Shown piece after piece: positions 34,166 to 44,825 of a stretch of DNA of 64,000 bases (positions are counted from its first letter, which is position 1; the number at the start of each line of letters is the position of its first letter). The DNA lies in NCBI RefSeq assembly GCF_016132445.1, contig NZ_CP046056.1:1674001-1738000 (forward strand). The letters are read 5' to 3'. Source of the DNA: Venatoribacter cucullus. GTDB lineage: Bacteria > Pseudomonadota > Gammaproteobacteria > Pseudomonadales > Oceanobacteraceae. The translations under genes and the position numbers were made by a program. The notes beneath the pieces are model-generated. The model ran no database searches and was not told the DNA's origin. It was given only the letters and a program-made list of their open reading frames with translations.

Positions 34166-35134
34166 ATGGGTAAAAGCCCTTTCCTTAATGATGTTCGTAC
34201 GTTCATGCGCCTGCACGGTATGAGCCTCCGTACCGAGCATACTTACATTTACTGGATCAAGGACTTCATCCGCTTTCATCGTCTCAAACATCCCGCCACG
34301 CTGGGCGGCGATGATGTCATGGCCTATTTGGGTTACCTTGCTGCAAAGCGTAACGTCGCGATTAATACGCAGAAAATCGCACTGAATGCTCTGGCATTTT
34401 TATACAACCAGTTTTTGCAACAGCCATTAGGAGACCTGGATTTTACCTTTGCAACCAAGCCGAGACGCTTACCCGAAGTGCTCAGCACGTCAGAGGTTGC
34501 CGCTATTCTGCGCGAGCTTTCAGGGCGCGATAAGCTGATTTTTTCTCTTTTGTTTGGTTCTGGTCTTCGTATTACTGAATGCCTGCGCTTACGCGTGAAA
34601 GACTTTAATTTTTCCCATGGAACGTTGACGGTTCATGATGGCAAAGGTGCTAAAGACCGTGTCACCATTCTGAGCCCATTATTACGCCCAGCCATTGAAG
34701 CAGAGATTCATAACGTACTTCGATTACAGGAATCTGATAACCAACAGGGCATCGGCCCTTCTATTCCGGGGGTACTGGCCAAAAAGTATCCTTCTGCTTA
34801 TCGGCAAGCTGCCTGGATGTTTTTGTTTCCATCGTCCGGTTTTTGTAATCACCCGATCACTGGCACTCTTTGCCGACACCATTTGCATGATTCTGTACCG
34901 CGAAAAGCACTTCGTCAGGCGGTTATTAAATCCGGACTTACCAACAAGCGTATAACCTGTCACACCTTCCGGCACAGTTTCGCTACTGAACTGCTCCGCT
35001 CTGGTCGTGACATTCGCACCGTGCAGGAGTTGCTGGGGCATTTTGATGTGAAAACAACCCAGATTTATACCCATGTTATTGGTCAACACTTTGCTGGCAC
35101 ATCCAGCCCGCTGGATGCCATTACATCACCCTGA
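34166..35134 (+). CDS. intI: Integron integrase (tyrosine recombinase)
   Basis: A 322-residue tyrosine recombinase. The N-terminal core-binding domain starts MGKSPFLNDVRTFMRLHGMS. The catalytic domain has the first Arg in GSGLRITECLRLR, the His-x-x-Arg pair in CHTFRHSFAT, and the nucleophilic Tyr in TTQIYTHV. Between them lies the insertion special to integron integrases (KKYPSAYRQAAWMFLFPSS ... HHLHDS), which separates IntI from XerC/XerD. AAGTAGG precedes the ATG by 7 bases. It faces the cassette array, the classical layout. All catalytic residues are present, so it should be active. Confidence 0.96.
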   Translation: MGKSPFLNDVRTFMRLHGMSLRTEHTYIYWIKDFIRFHRLKHPATLGGDDVMAYLGYLAAKRNVAINTQKIALNALAFLYNQFLQQPLGDLDFTFATKPRRLPEVLSTSEVAAILRELSGRDKLIFSLLFGSGLRITECLRLRVKDFNFSHGTLTVHDGKGAKDRVTILSPLLRPAIEAEIHNVLRLQESDNQQGIGPSIPGVLAKKYPSAYRQAAWMFLFPSSGFCNHPITGTLCRHHLHDSVPRKALRQAVIKSGLTNKRITCHTFRHSFATELLRSGRDIRTVQELLGHFDVKTTQIYTHVIGQHFAGTSSPLDAITSP

Positions 35135-35644
35135 ATCCAGACACGCTGCCGCCCTTCCTTGTTCACGCCATGCAGGACTGGCCGGGTATTGCTCAGGTTA
35201 AGTGTTCTCAGGGAGTCTCTGCGTCCATTCCGGTGCTCAGACGAGCGGATAGGTTCAGCTTTCCCTGCTTTATTTGGAGCCTAACCCACTTTTGATTGAG
35301 GCTCAACTGACATAATACTGATCAATTTATGCCACACGGGCCACCCTTCCTCTGTTGCTTATGGGTAGCGGGTAACGTCCAGCGCAGCCTGGTCGTTACT
35401 CATCATCAGCCACTTCTCGCCGGTCATTTGGGGGAGTTTCTGGCCATGTTTACTCCACACAGGAATTCACTGGAATTACCGTACCGGACATTGTCGGTCA
35501 GCTCAACGGCTACAGCAGGTAGCGGCGTCAGACGGGTAATCCCCTCAATCTGGTCTATAGTGTAAGCAGTTTTTCACTCATCCCAGCCCGTTTGCAGCGC
35601 ACAGCCTGCGTACCCGCCGGCTCGATGTACAAGGAGGTAGGCTC
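35135..35644. other. Gene-poor 510-bp stretch between intI and ValS-arm gene
   Basis: No convincing gene or RNA. A weak hairpin (GAGCCT at 35277-35282 with AGGCTC at 35299-35304, no T-run) may lie at the end of the intI transcript. Base use is between core and cassette style. Open frames here have no ribosome site or likeness. Confidence 0.5.
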
Positions 35645-35863
35645 ATGTCTGTTACCGATCATGCTCAACACATTACTCATCTGCAGGCTGAGCTGGCGCG
35701 GCTGGACGATGAAATCAACCGCATTGCCAATAAGCTGAATAATGCCGGGTTTATTAACCGGGTGCCGGCGGCGTTAATCGAAAAGGAACAGAAGAAAATG
35801 GCCGGGTTTCAGAAACTGCAGGCGCAGATTCAGCAAAAAATCTCACAGGCCAATTCTGACTAA
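35645..35863 (+). CDS. Free-standing ValS C-terminal arm-like protein
   Basis: A 72-residue coiled-coil protein that resembles the C-terminal tRNA-binding arm of valyl-tRNA synthetase. Its stretch NRIANKLNNAGFINRVPAAL aligns with [20 protein letters not shown] of the valS product at 18421, and IEKEQKKMAGF with [11 protein letters not shown]. It is a diverged relative, not a recent copy. It has its own strong AAGGAGG 7 bases before the ATG, so it should be made as a separate protein. Possible roles are tRNA binding or a relic of an island that carried a valS 3' end. It lies on the far side of the integron from valS. Confidence 0.8.
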   Translation: MSVTDHAQHITHLQAELARLDDEINRIANKLNNAGFINRVPAALIEKEQKKMAGFQKLQAQIQQKISQANSD

Positions 35864-35921
35864 CCACGGCCTGATGCATTACGGGTTATTCCTCCCTTCC
35901 CTTTACCGTTATTCTGGCGGC

Positions 35922-36608
35922 TCAGTCTTCCGGCTTATCCAGCTGGTGCAGGGTTTTATCCACCAGCTGATGCACAAAGCCAAGGCTGCGGGTATCCAGC
36001 AGCGGCAGGTGCTCGTGCAGCCAGCCCTGCAGTTTGCTGTGCTCGTCGTAACCCAGCTGCTGTGCCAGCCGCGCAGTTTTGTCACGCAGGGCTTTGTACT
36101 GGTTGGTATCAACGCTGGCTGCCGTTACCGGCGCCGCCAGGCCACTGAGTTCGTAGGCGTACAGCATGACAGCCTGGGACAGGTTCAGGGACGGATAACT
36201 GACGGCCATTGGCACGGCAGTGAGTAAGTCGCACAGGGCAATTTCATGGCCATGCAGGCCGGAATCTTCGCGCCCGAACGCCAGCGCGATATCGGCGCCC
36301 TGCTGCAGCTTGTCCTGCAGGTTGCGGTGCAATTGCGCCGGGCTTAACAGCACTTCGCGCTGATGCCGGGGTTTTGCGCTGGTGCCCACCAGAATATCCA
36401 CTGCGGCTTTTACGTCGGCCAGGGAATTGAAGGTGCGGATATTGTCGAGAATATCGCCGGAACCGTGGGCCAGAATGCGCGCCTGTTTGTGCCGATGCGC
36501 GTCGGAATTCACCACCCACAACTGGTCAAAGCCCATGGTTTTTACGGCGCGACAGGCCGCACCCACGTTTTCCGGCACCGCCGGTTCGGTCAGTACAAAA
36601 TACAGCAT
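35922..36608 (-). CDS. lasT: SpoU/TrmH-family RNA 2'-O-methyltransferase (LasT/YjtD-like)
   Basis: A 228-residue SPOUT methyltransferase. Motif 1 is PAVPENVGAACRAVKTMGF, then AHGSGDILDNI, motif 2 ALAFGREDSGL and motif 3 PSLNLSQAVMLYAYEL, the knot that binds SAM. The closest family I recall is LasT/YjtD, a relative of TrmJ, which methylates tRNA; the target here is not known. It is followed on the - strand upstream by the HDOD gene 18 bases away, possibly one operon. Confidence 0.85.
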   Translation of the reverse strand: MLYFVLTEPAVPENVGAACRAVKTMGFDQLWVVNSDAHRHKQARILAHGSGDILDNIRTFNSLADVKAAVDILVGTSAKPRHQREVLLSPAQLHRNLQDKLQQGADIALAFGREDSGLHGHEIALCDLLTAVPMAVSYPSLNLSQAVMLYAYELSGLAAPVTAASVDTNQYKALRDKTARLAQQLGYDEHSKLQGWLHEHLPLLDTRSLGFVHQLVDKTLHQLDKPED

Positions 36609-36626
36609 TGAATTTCCTGCTTTGGT

Positions 36627-37454
36627 TCAGGCGCTTATCAGTGCCAGCGCCAGTTCCATACGTTCAGCGGTGGAATGCTCATCCAGACTCAGCGCCCCAC
36701 CGGTACATTTTTCCAAGGCCGGAATGGTGATGCCGGCATAACGGGCATAACGGCCACTGCCGGTGCCGTAATGCAGTAAGTTGGCGGCAATCACCACATC
36801 CACATAATCGGCTTTGGGGTTACCGCTATCGCGCTGAATGCGCTCATGGAAGCGGGCCATCTGCACCAGTTCGCCGGTCATCTGCCAGCGTTGCAACATA
36901 ATGGCGCCCACATAGGGGTGCAAAATTTGTTCAAATTGCAGACGCTCGGCCGGCTCAACATCCGCTTGCCGCAGCAGAAAATCGCGCAGCGGCAGCTTGC
37001 CAATGTCGTGCAGTAATCCCCCCAACGCCGCCAGTTCGGCATCCAGATGCGGCTGGCGCGAGGCCAGGGTATGGCACAGCGCACTGATCTGCAGCCCACT
37101 GGCGACAAAACCCCGCAGGCGTTCTTTATCCGCCCCGCTCTGCATGGTTTGCAGAATGGCCAGCTGCGTCACCATCGAGCGCACCAGATCAAAACCTAAG
37201 TGCATTACCGCCTGTTTCAGCGACGTAACCGGCACCCCACGCAGCAATGCGGCACTGTTGGCGACTTTCAGCAGGCGCGCGGCAATGGCGGCATCTTTGG
37301 CAATTTCATGCTCCAGCTTCTGCGCGGTGCAGCCATCGCTGATGGTCAGTTCGCGCACCCGCAGCGCTACTTCCGGCAACGACGGCAGAATCAGACGGTT
37401 GCCGTTGATGTCACGCTCCAACAAACGCAGTAATTGCAGTGCACGTTCCTGCAT
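36627..37454 (-). CDS. HDOD-domain protein
   Basis: A 275-residue signalling protein with an HDOD domain: LPSLPEVALRVRELTISDG, AKDAAIAARLLKVANSAA, then LGGLLHDIGKLPLRDFLL (an HD-like pair is kept here) and QILHPYVGAIML. HDOD proteins act as output or scaffold proteins in cyclic-di-GMP and stress signalling; whether it has phosphohydrolase action is unsure. It lies upstream of lasT and divergent from katG. Confidence 0.87.
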   Translation of the reverse strand: MQERALQLLRLLERDINGNRLILPSLPEVALRVRELTISDGCTAQKLEHEIAKDAAIAARLLKVANSAALLRGVPVTSLKQAVMHLGFDLVRSMVTQLAILQTMQSGADKERLRGFVASGLQISALCHTLASRQPHLDAELAALGGLLHDIGKLPLRDFLLRQADVEPAERLQFEQILHPYVGAIMLQRWQMTGELVQMARFHERIQRDSGNPKADYVDVVIAANLLHYGTGSGRYARYAGITIPALEKCTGGALSLDEHSTAERMELALALISA

Positions 37455-37574
37455 GAATCCATTCCTCTGTTAACCGGCGCATTGTAAACGAGTGCCGCGC
37501 ACATTGCCTGATGCTCAATATGCAGAAACGATCAGTACTATCAATTTTTACAATGGGATAAGGAAAAATAATAG

Positions 37575-39866
<2,292 letters not shown>

Positions 39867-39891
39867 TCGGTAACGGTGCATTATCTGCAAT

Positions 39892-39923
39892 GAAAAACGC
39901 CGGGATTTTCCCGGCGTTTTTTA
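39892..39923 (+). terminator. Rho-independent terminator after katG
   Basis: AAAAACGCCGGGA ... TCCCGGCGTTTTTTA hairpin with T-run, about 25 bases after the katG stop; the A-run side may also serve the convergent gdx gene. Confidence 0.88.
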
Positions 39924-39961
39924 TTGTTTAATTGTTGGCAGACGTTGGTAAAAAGCCTGCT

Positions 39962-40276
39962 TCAGCTGCTGAGTTTCAGCCCGATAATACCCGCAATAAT
40001 GAAGCCCAGGCTTAACAGCCGCGCCGTGCTGGCCGGCTCCTGAAATAAATACATTCCCAGAATGGCGGTACCCACCGCACCGATGCCCACCCACACGGCG
40101 TAAGCGGTGCCCACCGGCAATGTTTTCATCGCCAGACCCAGTAATACCACGCTCAGCACCATGGCCGTCACCGTGGCCACGCTCGGCCAGAAACGGGTAA
40201 AACCTTCGGTGTATTTCAGGCCAATGGCCCAGCTTATTTCAAACACACTGGCTAACAGCAGAATGCCCCAGTTCAT
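39962..40276 (-). CDS. gdx: Guanidinium exporter of the SMR family
   Basis: A 104-residue, four-TM small multidrug resistance protein (SugE/Gdx). The Glu of TM1 is in [17 protein letters not shown], and TM2-TM3 include [20 protein letters not shown], the SugE version of the family motif. The start is the ATG at 40276, 8 bases after AGGAG. A guanidine-II riboswitch lies right before it, which supports export of guanidinium rather than general drugs. Confidence 0.93.
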   Translation of the reverse strand: MNWGILLLASVFEISWAIGLKYTEGFTRFWPSVATVTAMVLSVVLLGLAMKTLPVGTAYAVWVGIGAVGTAILGMYLFQEPASTARLLSLGFIIAGIIGLKLSS

Positions 40277-40284
40277 TGTCGTGC

Positions 40285-40337
40285 TCCTGTCCGGGTCGTC
40301 CCGCTGTATAAAAAAATCCCGGGTCGTCCCGGGATTT
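40285..40337 (-). promoter_or_regulatory. Guanidine-II (mini-ykkC) riboswitch upstream of gdx
   Basis: On the - strand two GC-rich hairpins with identical ACGA loops: CCCGGGACGACCCGGG (40333-40318) and CGGGACGACCCG (40303-40292), joined by an A/T-rich linker and followed at once by the AGGAG ribosome site (40289-40285). ACGR loops closing two short stems, next to the ribosome site of an SMR gene, define this class. Guanidinium pairs the loops and frees the ribosome site, turning the gene on. Confidence 0.92.
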
Positions 40338-40414
40338 CTGGTCACCTGGTGGCCAGGCTGGCCATTATAGAAAAAACAGCCTGGCCGTACAGGGTTCTTA
40401 CGCCAGCGCGTTGG

Positions 40415-40957
40415 TCAGGCCAGCGCTTTGCTAAGAGCCGCCTGGAACAGTTCGCTGGTCACGCTCACATCCGGAGCAAACCGGGCAATAACCTCGCCGT
40501 TTTTACCCACCAGGAATTTTTCAAAATTCCACATAATGTCGCTGTCATTGGCCGGCAATAAATCTTTGGCGCCCAGCTTTTCTTTCAGCTGGCCGCCCGG
40601 GTTGGCCGTGGCGAGCGGCTGAGCAGCAATCAGCTGCTGATACAGCGGGTGACGACCGGCACCGTTCACTTCCAGTTTGCTGAACAGAGGGAAGGTAACG
40701 TCGTACGTCAGGCTGCAGAACTGCTGAATTTCGTCTTCGCTGCCGGGCTCCTGGCCCAGAAACTGGTTGCAGGGAAAGCCCAGAATTTCCAGACCGTTAG
40801 CGGCCTGCGCTTTGTACAGTGCTTCCAGTTCGGCGTATTGCGGGGTTAAACCGCATTTGGATGCCACGTTCACAATCAGCAGCACCTTGCCCTGATAAGC
40901 GCCCAGCGTGGTGGTATCCCCTTTAATGGTTTTGATCTGCGTGTTGTACAGGCTCAT
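40415..40957 (-). CDS. Glutathione peroxidase family protein (BtuE-like)
   Basis: A 180-residue thiol peroxidase. The catalytic Cys is in NVASKCGLTPQY (about residue 35), followed by GFPCNQFLGQEPG and the Trp-Asn of the tetrad in MWNFEKFLV. The Cys type (no selenocysteine) reduces lipid and hydrogen peroxides. No signal peptide. With katG nearby it makes up a peroxide-defence neighbourhood, though the genes are not one operon. Confidence 0.93.
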   Translation of the reverse strand: MSLYNTQIKTIKGDTTTLGAYQGKVLLIVNVASKCGLTPQYAELEALYKAQAANGLEILGFPCNQFLGQEPGSEDEIQQFCSLTYDVTFPLFSKLEVNGAGRHPLYQQLIAAQPLATANPGGQLKEKLGAKDLLPANDSDIMWNFEKFLVGKNGEVIARFAPDVSVTSELFQAALSKALA

Positions 40958-40980
40958 GGTGCCTCCGGTGTTCAGATGAA

Positions 40981-41307
40981 TTACTGAATGGTTTGTTTGA
41001 CCGTGCCCAGGCGGTTACGGCCCAGTGGTACTTCCAGCATATTACTGCCTTGGCGCAGCGGCTGGTTGATCATTTCGTCGTAGGCACTCTGGTGGCGTAA
41101 CAGCAGTTTGCCGACCGGCAAATATTCAAATAACGTCTGCATTTCCAGCGTGCTGTGGGCGCGCAGCATTTTGCCTTTGCTGTCAGTCACCATGTGCTCT
41201 GTACCGTCCAGCTCAATGCTGACCTGGTACAGCATCAGATCCAATGAGTGCACAATCACTTTGGGAATGTGCGCCAGTTTGCGTACTTCAGCCATGCTAA
41301 TGCTCAT
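40981..41307 (-). CDS. DUF6482-like small protein
   Basis: A 108-residue soluble protein, beginning MSISMAEVRKLAHIPKVIVHSLDLMLYQVSIEL. The pattern (a strand-rich centre with YQVSIELDG, AHSTLEMQTLFE and LLRHQSAYDEMI) fits DUF6482, a family found in pseudomonads and relatives and of unknown function (recollection). I choose the ATG at 41307; the open frame extends farther upstream without a better start. Confidence 0.75.
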   Translation of the reverse strand: MSISMAEVRKLAHIPKVIVHSLDLMLYQVSIELDGTEHMVTDSKGKMLRAHSTLEMQTLFEYLPVGKLLLRHQSAYDEMINQPLRQGSNMLEVPLGRNRLGTVKQTIQ

Positions 41308-41370
41308 CACAACACCCTCTTGTACAAGATTTGTATCGATTCTTGCACAACCCAGGCAAAAGGCCAAACG

Positions 41371-41655
41371 TCAGTCGCCCTGACGGGTACGCTTAATAAA
41401 CCGGGCGCGGCAGTTTTCATCCACCAGAGTAAAAATGCTGTAGCGTTTGTCGCCGGTCTGCACATAGGCAGCGACTTCTTTATGACGGCTGGGATGATGC
41501 ACTTTCAGCACCCGGCCGGGGTGAAAGACCTCGGCTTTCTGGAAATAACTGCGGGCTTTTTCCTCACCGGCAGCAATGGCGTCGCGGTCACGGCACTCGG
41601 CTGTAGCCGGCAGTGACAACACGAGCAACAAGACAGGAAAGAGATAACGACACAT
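41371..41655 (-). CDS. Small periplasmic hypothetical protein
   Basis: A 94-residue protein with a Sec signal (MCRYLFPVLLLVLSLPATAEC, cleavage near TAEC). The mature part is about 75 residues, basic, with two Cys (CRDRD near the start and ENCRARF near the end) that may form a disulfide. I do not recognise a family. The ATG at 41655 is preferred over one four codons upstream because it begins the hydrophobic signal more directly. Confidence 0.7.
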   Translation of the reverse strand: MCRYLFPVLLLVLSLPATAECRDRDAIAAGEEKARSYFQKAEVFHPGRVLKVHHPSRHKEVAAYVQTGDKRYSIFTLVDENCRARFIKRTRQGD

Positions 41656-41704
41656 GGTGGGTAACAACCCACCGGCAACCGCCGGTGAGTTGTAACAGCA
41701 TGGC

Positions 41705-42436
41705 TTATTCGTCTGAACCCAGCACGCCGAAAATCTGCAGCAGGCTGAGGAACAGGTTGTAGATAGAGACGAACAGCGTCACGGTGGCGGAAATGTAGTT
41801 GGTTTCACCGCCGTGAATAATGGCGCTGGTCTGATAAGCAATCAGGCCGGTCATCAGCATAATGAACATGGCTGATACTGCCAGCGACAGGGCCGGGATC
41901 TGGAAGAACAGGTTACCGATCGACAGTACAAAGGCAATCAGGATACCGGCGGTCAGGGTTTTACCCATACCACTCAGTTCTTTACCGGTGGTTAATACCC
42001 AGGCGGACATGGCAACAAAGATCAGACCGGTAGTGCCCATGGCCATAGCGATCATCTGGTCACCACCCGGCAGCTTGGCGTACATGCTGACGATCGGGCC
42101 CAGGGTTAAGCCCATAAAGCCGGTCAGCGCGAACACCGACACCAGGCCCATGGCGCTGTGTTTGGTTTTTTCCACCAGGAACAACAGGCCAAAGTAACCC
42201 ACCAGCGTGATGATAATGCCAGGATGCGGCCAGTTAAAGGCCATCGACATGGCCGCCACCGCACCGCTGAACAGCAGGGTCAGGGACAGCAGCATATAGG
42301 TATTGCGCAGCACTTTGCTGGCATCGGCGCTGACGCCGGTGCTTTGATAGCCAGCCGGCTGATAAGCATCAGCACGCTCAGCCGGTACCGGCTGGCGGGA
42401 TTCAGCGTTTGAATTCAGATAGTCGGGACGGTTCAT
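41705..42436 (-). CDS. yccA: Bax inhibitor-1/YccA family membrane protein
   Basis: A 243-residue protein with a 45-residue polar N-terminus and seven TM helices from about residue 48 on. Family signs are VLRNTYMLLSLTLLFSGAVA, LTGFMGLTLGPI and, at the end, ISATVTLFVSIYNLFLSLLQI with the acid pair. In E. coli YccA modulates FtsH and the Sec translocon under stress; the same is likely here. Monocistronic on the - strand. Confidence 0.9.
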   Translation of the reverse strand: MNRPDYLNSNAESRQPVPAERADAYQPAGYQSTGVSADASKVLRNTYMLLSLTLLFSGAVAAMSMAFNWPHPGIIITLVGYFGLLFLVEKTKHSAMGLVSVFALTGFMGLTLGPIVSMYAKLPGGDQMIAMAMGTTGLIFVAMSAWVLTTGKELSGMGKTLTAGILIAFVLSIGNLFFQIPALSLAVSAMFIMLMTGLIAYQTSAIIHGGETNYISATVTLFVSIYNLFLSLLQIFGVLGSDE

Positions 42437-42603
42437 GGGATTCCTCCGGGTTGATTTCCTGTTATCCGACAGGGTGTTACAGCTTCAGACGCCACCATAC
42501 GGTAAAAAAATCCCAGTGCCAATCAGGCCTGCCAGCACGATAGCGGTTAGCGGTGCGGTTTTTACAGATTCTGACAAAATCCCACGTTAACCGGCTGCAT
42601 CGG

Positions 42604-43722
42604 CTATTCGCGCTCGTCACTGCATTCGTTGGCAGACGGGTTGATACGGCAGCGAACACGCTTCATCAGACGCAGCATACGGGCATCGTAAACGCCCTGC
42701 TCGCGCAGCTGAATCCGCAGTTCGCGCAGCTGGCTGTCCAGGGCCTGTTGCTGGGCCGCACTCACCGGAAACCAGGTTCCGGCCTGAATATTGGCACGCT
42801 CGGTTTCTACCCGTTTGACATAGCTGTCAAATTTGAACAGAAAATCTTCCCTCAGCATCTGCGCCAGGCCGATGGGAAAGCGCCCGGTACGGCCAATCAG
42901 TTGAATGGTCGATTGCGATAACCGCGCATTCACAATACCGGAACCGGCCTTTACCTTACCGGTACCGGCCACATGAAAACCGATTAACGGTGCCAGCATG
43001 GCATCGGTGCGGCCACTGACAAAATCATCCACCACTGCCAGCAATTCGCCCCGTTGCACCGCCGCACCGGTTTGCGCGGCCAGCGCCAGTAAGGACTGGT
43101 CGTAACGGGGCACTCCCAGGGTTTTGCCGGCCAGCTGGTTCACACTCAGCAGCTGGTCGCTGTGGCTGTACAGATAGCTTTCCCCCAGCGCCGCTGCCCC
43201 TAGTACCACATAGTCGTCATCAGCCAGGTGTTCGGCGCTGCGCGGGCTGGCCAGTACCTGCACCAACAGTTGCAGATGGGTGCTGTCGGGGATGGCGCCC
43301 AGCGCTTCCAGCGTACCGCTGAAACGGTTGAATTCCAGCGCCCGGATGCCGCTGATCAGGCCGGCATCACAACGGCCGGCGCGCAGATCATCAATTAAGG
43401 CCTGCTCGTCCTGATAAGCTTTTAAGGTGAGTTCCAGGCCGTAATGCAGCGAGCGGAAGCGCTGGTCATCTACCGTGGTGTATACCGGCCCGCTGCGGCC
43501 GAGCATATCCCACACGCAGAACAGACGATGAATTTTGCCGTCCGCATCAATAATATCGGCATGCAGCGAACGTAACGCTTCAATGCGCTTTTGTAATGGT
43601 AAGGTCTGGCTCATCACCGTGGCTTCAAGCCTGGCCAGGCGGCGGTCTTCGGCGGGAGCAGCATGGACGGCAGACGTCAGCAGCACGGTCGCCAGCATGG
43701 CAACCCATAGGCATTGGTTCAT
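42604..43722 (-). CDS. Putative solute-binding protein (AdeT-like)
   Basis: A 372-residue periplasmic protein with a Sec signal (residues 1-22, ending VHA). The body reads like a TRAP or type-2 periplasmic-binding fold: FCVWDMLGRSGPVY, LKAYQDEQALIDDLRAGRCDAGLIS, LAGKTLGVPRYDQSL and SGRTDAMLAPLIGF. The pattern matches the AdeT1/AdeT2-type putative solute-binding proteins of Acinetobacter and relatives, once linked with efflux (recollection). The C-terminus has a Cys pair (RVRCRINPSANEC). No transporter gene adjoins it. Confidence 0.78.
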   Translation of the reverse strand: MNQCLWVAMLATVLLTSAVHAAPAEDRRLARLEATVMSQTLPLQKRIEALRSLHADIIDADGKIHRLFCVWDMLGRSGPVYTTVDDQRFRSLHYGLELTLKAYQDEQALIDDLRAGRCDAGLISGIRALEFNRFSGTLEALGAIPDSTHLQLLVQVLASPRSAEHLADDDYVVLGAAALGESYLYSHSDQLLSVNQLAGKTLGVPRYDQSLLALAAQTGAAVQRGELLAVVDDFVSGRTDAMLAPLIGFHVAGTGKVKAGSGIVNARLSQSTIQLIGRTGRFPIGLAQMLREDFLFKFDSYVKRVETERANIQAGTWFPVSAAQQQALDSQLRELRIQLREQGVYDARMLRLMKRVRCRINPSANECSDERE

Positions 43723-43893
43723 GAGGGTATCCTGTCGCGATGTGGCGTTATTCTTTTTATTGTTTTAAACGGGCCATACAGTTGCCAGCCCGCGCCGCAT
43801 TATCGCAAAAGGGGTATAGCCGAACAGGTTATTTCTGGCCGGCTTATACCACTAAATGGGTCAGTTGCAGTGTGGTACTACCAGCCAGCCTGA

Positions 43894-44733
43894 TCAGGCT
43901 TCGCCGGCCAGTTCCACACTGCGCCACACCCCCTGCCCTTGCCCCAGCTGCTTTGCCAACGCCGGCAGCAGTTCATCCAGGGTGGTTTTTAAGGTCCAGG
44001 GCGGGTTAATCACGATCATACCGGCCGAGGTCATGCCACGGCCGTCAGTATCTGCCATTAAGCCCAATTCAAATAGCTGAATCCGCGGAATGCCGCTGTT
44101 GCGCAGCGCCTGTTCCAGTTTGTCGATACGGGTGCGTTCCACCACCGGATACCAGAGCGCGTAAATACCGGTGGCAAAGCGTTTGTGCGCTTTCACCAGC
44201 GTGCTGACCACGGTGTCGTAATCGGACTTTATTTCATACGGCGGATCAATTAGTACCAGTCCGCGCCGTTCGGCCGGTGGCAGGCTGGCAATCAGGCCCT
44301 GGAAACCATCACTTTGTTGCACACGGATACGGCGGTCACGCTGCATCAGTTCGCTTAACAGGGCATAGTCGGATGGGTGCAATTCGTACAGCTGAGCACG
44401 GTCCTGCGGGCGCAATAAGGCCTGCGCAATGGCCGGTGAACCGGGGTACAGATTGCTCTGCCCGTCACGCTCACTCAGCTGCGCCACTACGTTCAGATAG
44501 GGCTGCAAGGCCGGCCAGTCACAACCCTGTAAACGACCGATGCCATCACGGTATTCGGCGGTTTTTTCCGCGGCGGCGGAATCCAGCGCATACAAACCGG
44601 CACCGGCGTGGGTGTCGATGTACACCAGGGGTTTATCTTTCTGCTGCAGATAACGCAGAATTTCTACCTGCACCAGATGCTTCAGAACATCGGCGTAATT
44701 ACCGGCATGAAACGCGTGGCGATAACTGAGCAT
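43894..44733 (-). CDS. rlmJ: 23S rRNA (adenine-2030-N6)-methyltransferase
   Basis: A 279-residue methyltransferase. It begins MLSYRHAFHAGNYADVLKH, the family signature; SAM motif I is YIDTHAGAGLY and the catalytic motif is LIDPPYEIKSDY. Acts on 23S rRNA A2030. Alone on the - strand, downstream of the secF terminator. Confidence 0.95.
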   Translation of the reverse strand: MLSYRHAFHAGNYADVLKHLVQVEILRYLQQKDKPLVYIDTHAGAGLYALDSAAAEKTAEYRDGIGRLQGCDWPALQPYLNVVAQLSERDGQSNLYPGSPAIAQALLRPQDRAQLYELHPSDYALLSELMQRDRRIRVQQSDGFQGLIASLPPAERRGLVLIDPPYEIKSDYDTVVSTLVKAHKRFATGIYALWYPVVERTRIDKLEQALRNSGIPRIQLFELGLMADTDGRGMTSAGMIVINPPWTLKTTLDELLPALAKQLGQGQGVWRSVELAGEA

Positions 44734-44757
44734 CGGTCACTCCCAATAACAGCTGCA

Positions 44758-44787
44758 ATAAAAAACGCACCGCCGAAGCGATGCGTT
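44758..44787 (-). terminator. Rho-independent terminator after secF
   Basis: On -: AACGCATCGC-TTCG-GCGGTGCGTT followed by TTTTT; a stable stem with a UUCG loop, between secF and rlmJ. Confidence 0.85.
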
Positions 44788-44825
44788 CCGTTTTACCGTT
44801 TAATCGTACGGTTTAACCGGCTGAA

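Larger units (their letters stand above)
18926..35134. mobile_element. Sedentary chromosomal integron: intI, attI and 20 cassettes
   Basis: An integrase on + at the right end faces cassettes that all read on -, each ended by an attC-like imperfect palindrome flanked by RYYYAAC and GTTRRRY boxes. I count 20 such sites. Cassettes are one gene long except C5, C13 and C20 (two genes each). The block is AT-richer than the core. Genes in it have no common function, which is the mark of a cassette array. A truncated second intI/attI head sits between C5 and C6. Length, heterogeneous attC sites and chromosomal core flanks favour a sedentary rather than a mobile integron. Confidence 0.92.

Noticed and set aside
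35374-35402. Short attC-like stretch (GGTAACGTCC ... GGTCGTTAC) right of intI
   Set aside because: Too short, lacks the inner arms of an attC, and lies behind the integrase where no cassette is expected.
35329-35565. 78-codon open frame between intI and the ValS-arm gene
   Set aside because: No ribosome site, no recognisable protein pattern, biased composition; not listed as a gene.
18900-35640. Block as a prophage or ICE
   Set aside because: No structural, lysis, replication, conjugation or relaxase genes; the only recombinase is of the integron type.
37520-37560. Possible OxyR site before katG
   Set aside because: Only loose GAT/CTATC-like spacing could be seen; not enough to call a site.
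41670-41690. Hairpin CACCGGC...GCCGGTG after yccA
   Set aside because: Good stem but no T-run on the - strand, so not called a terminator.
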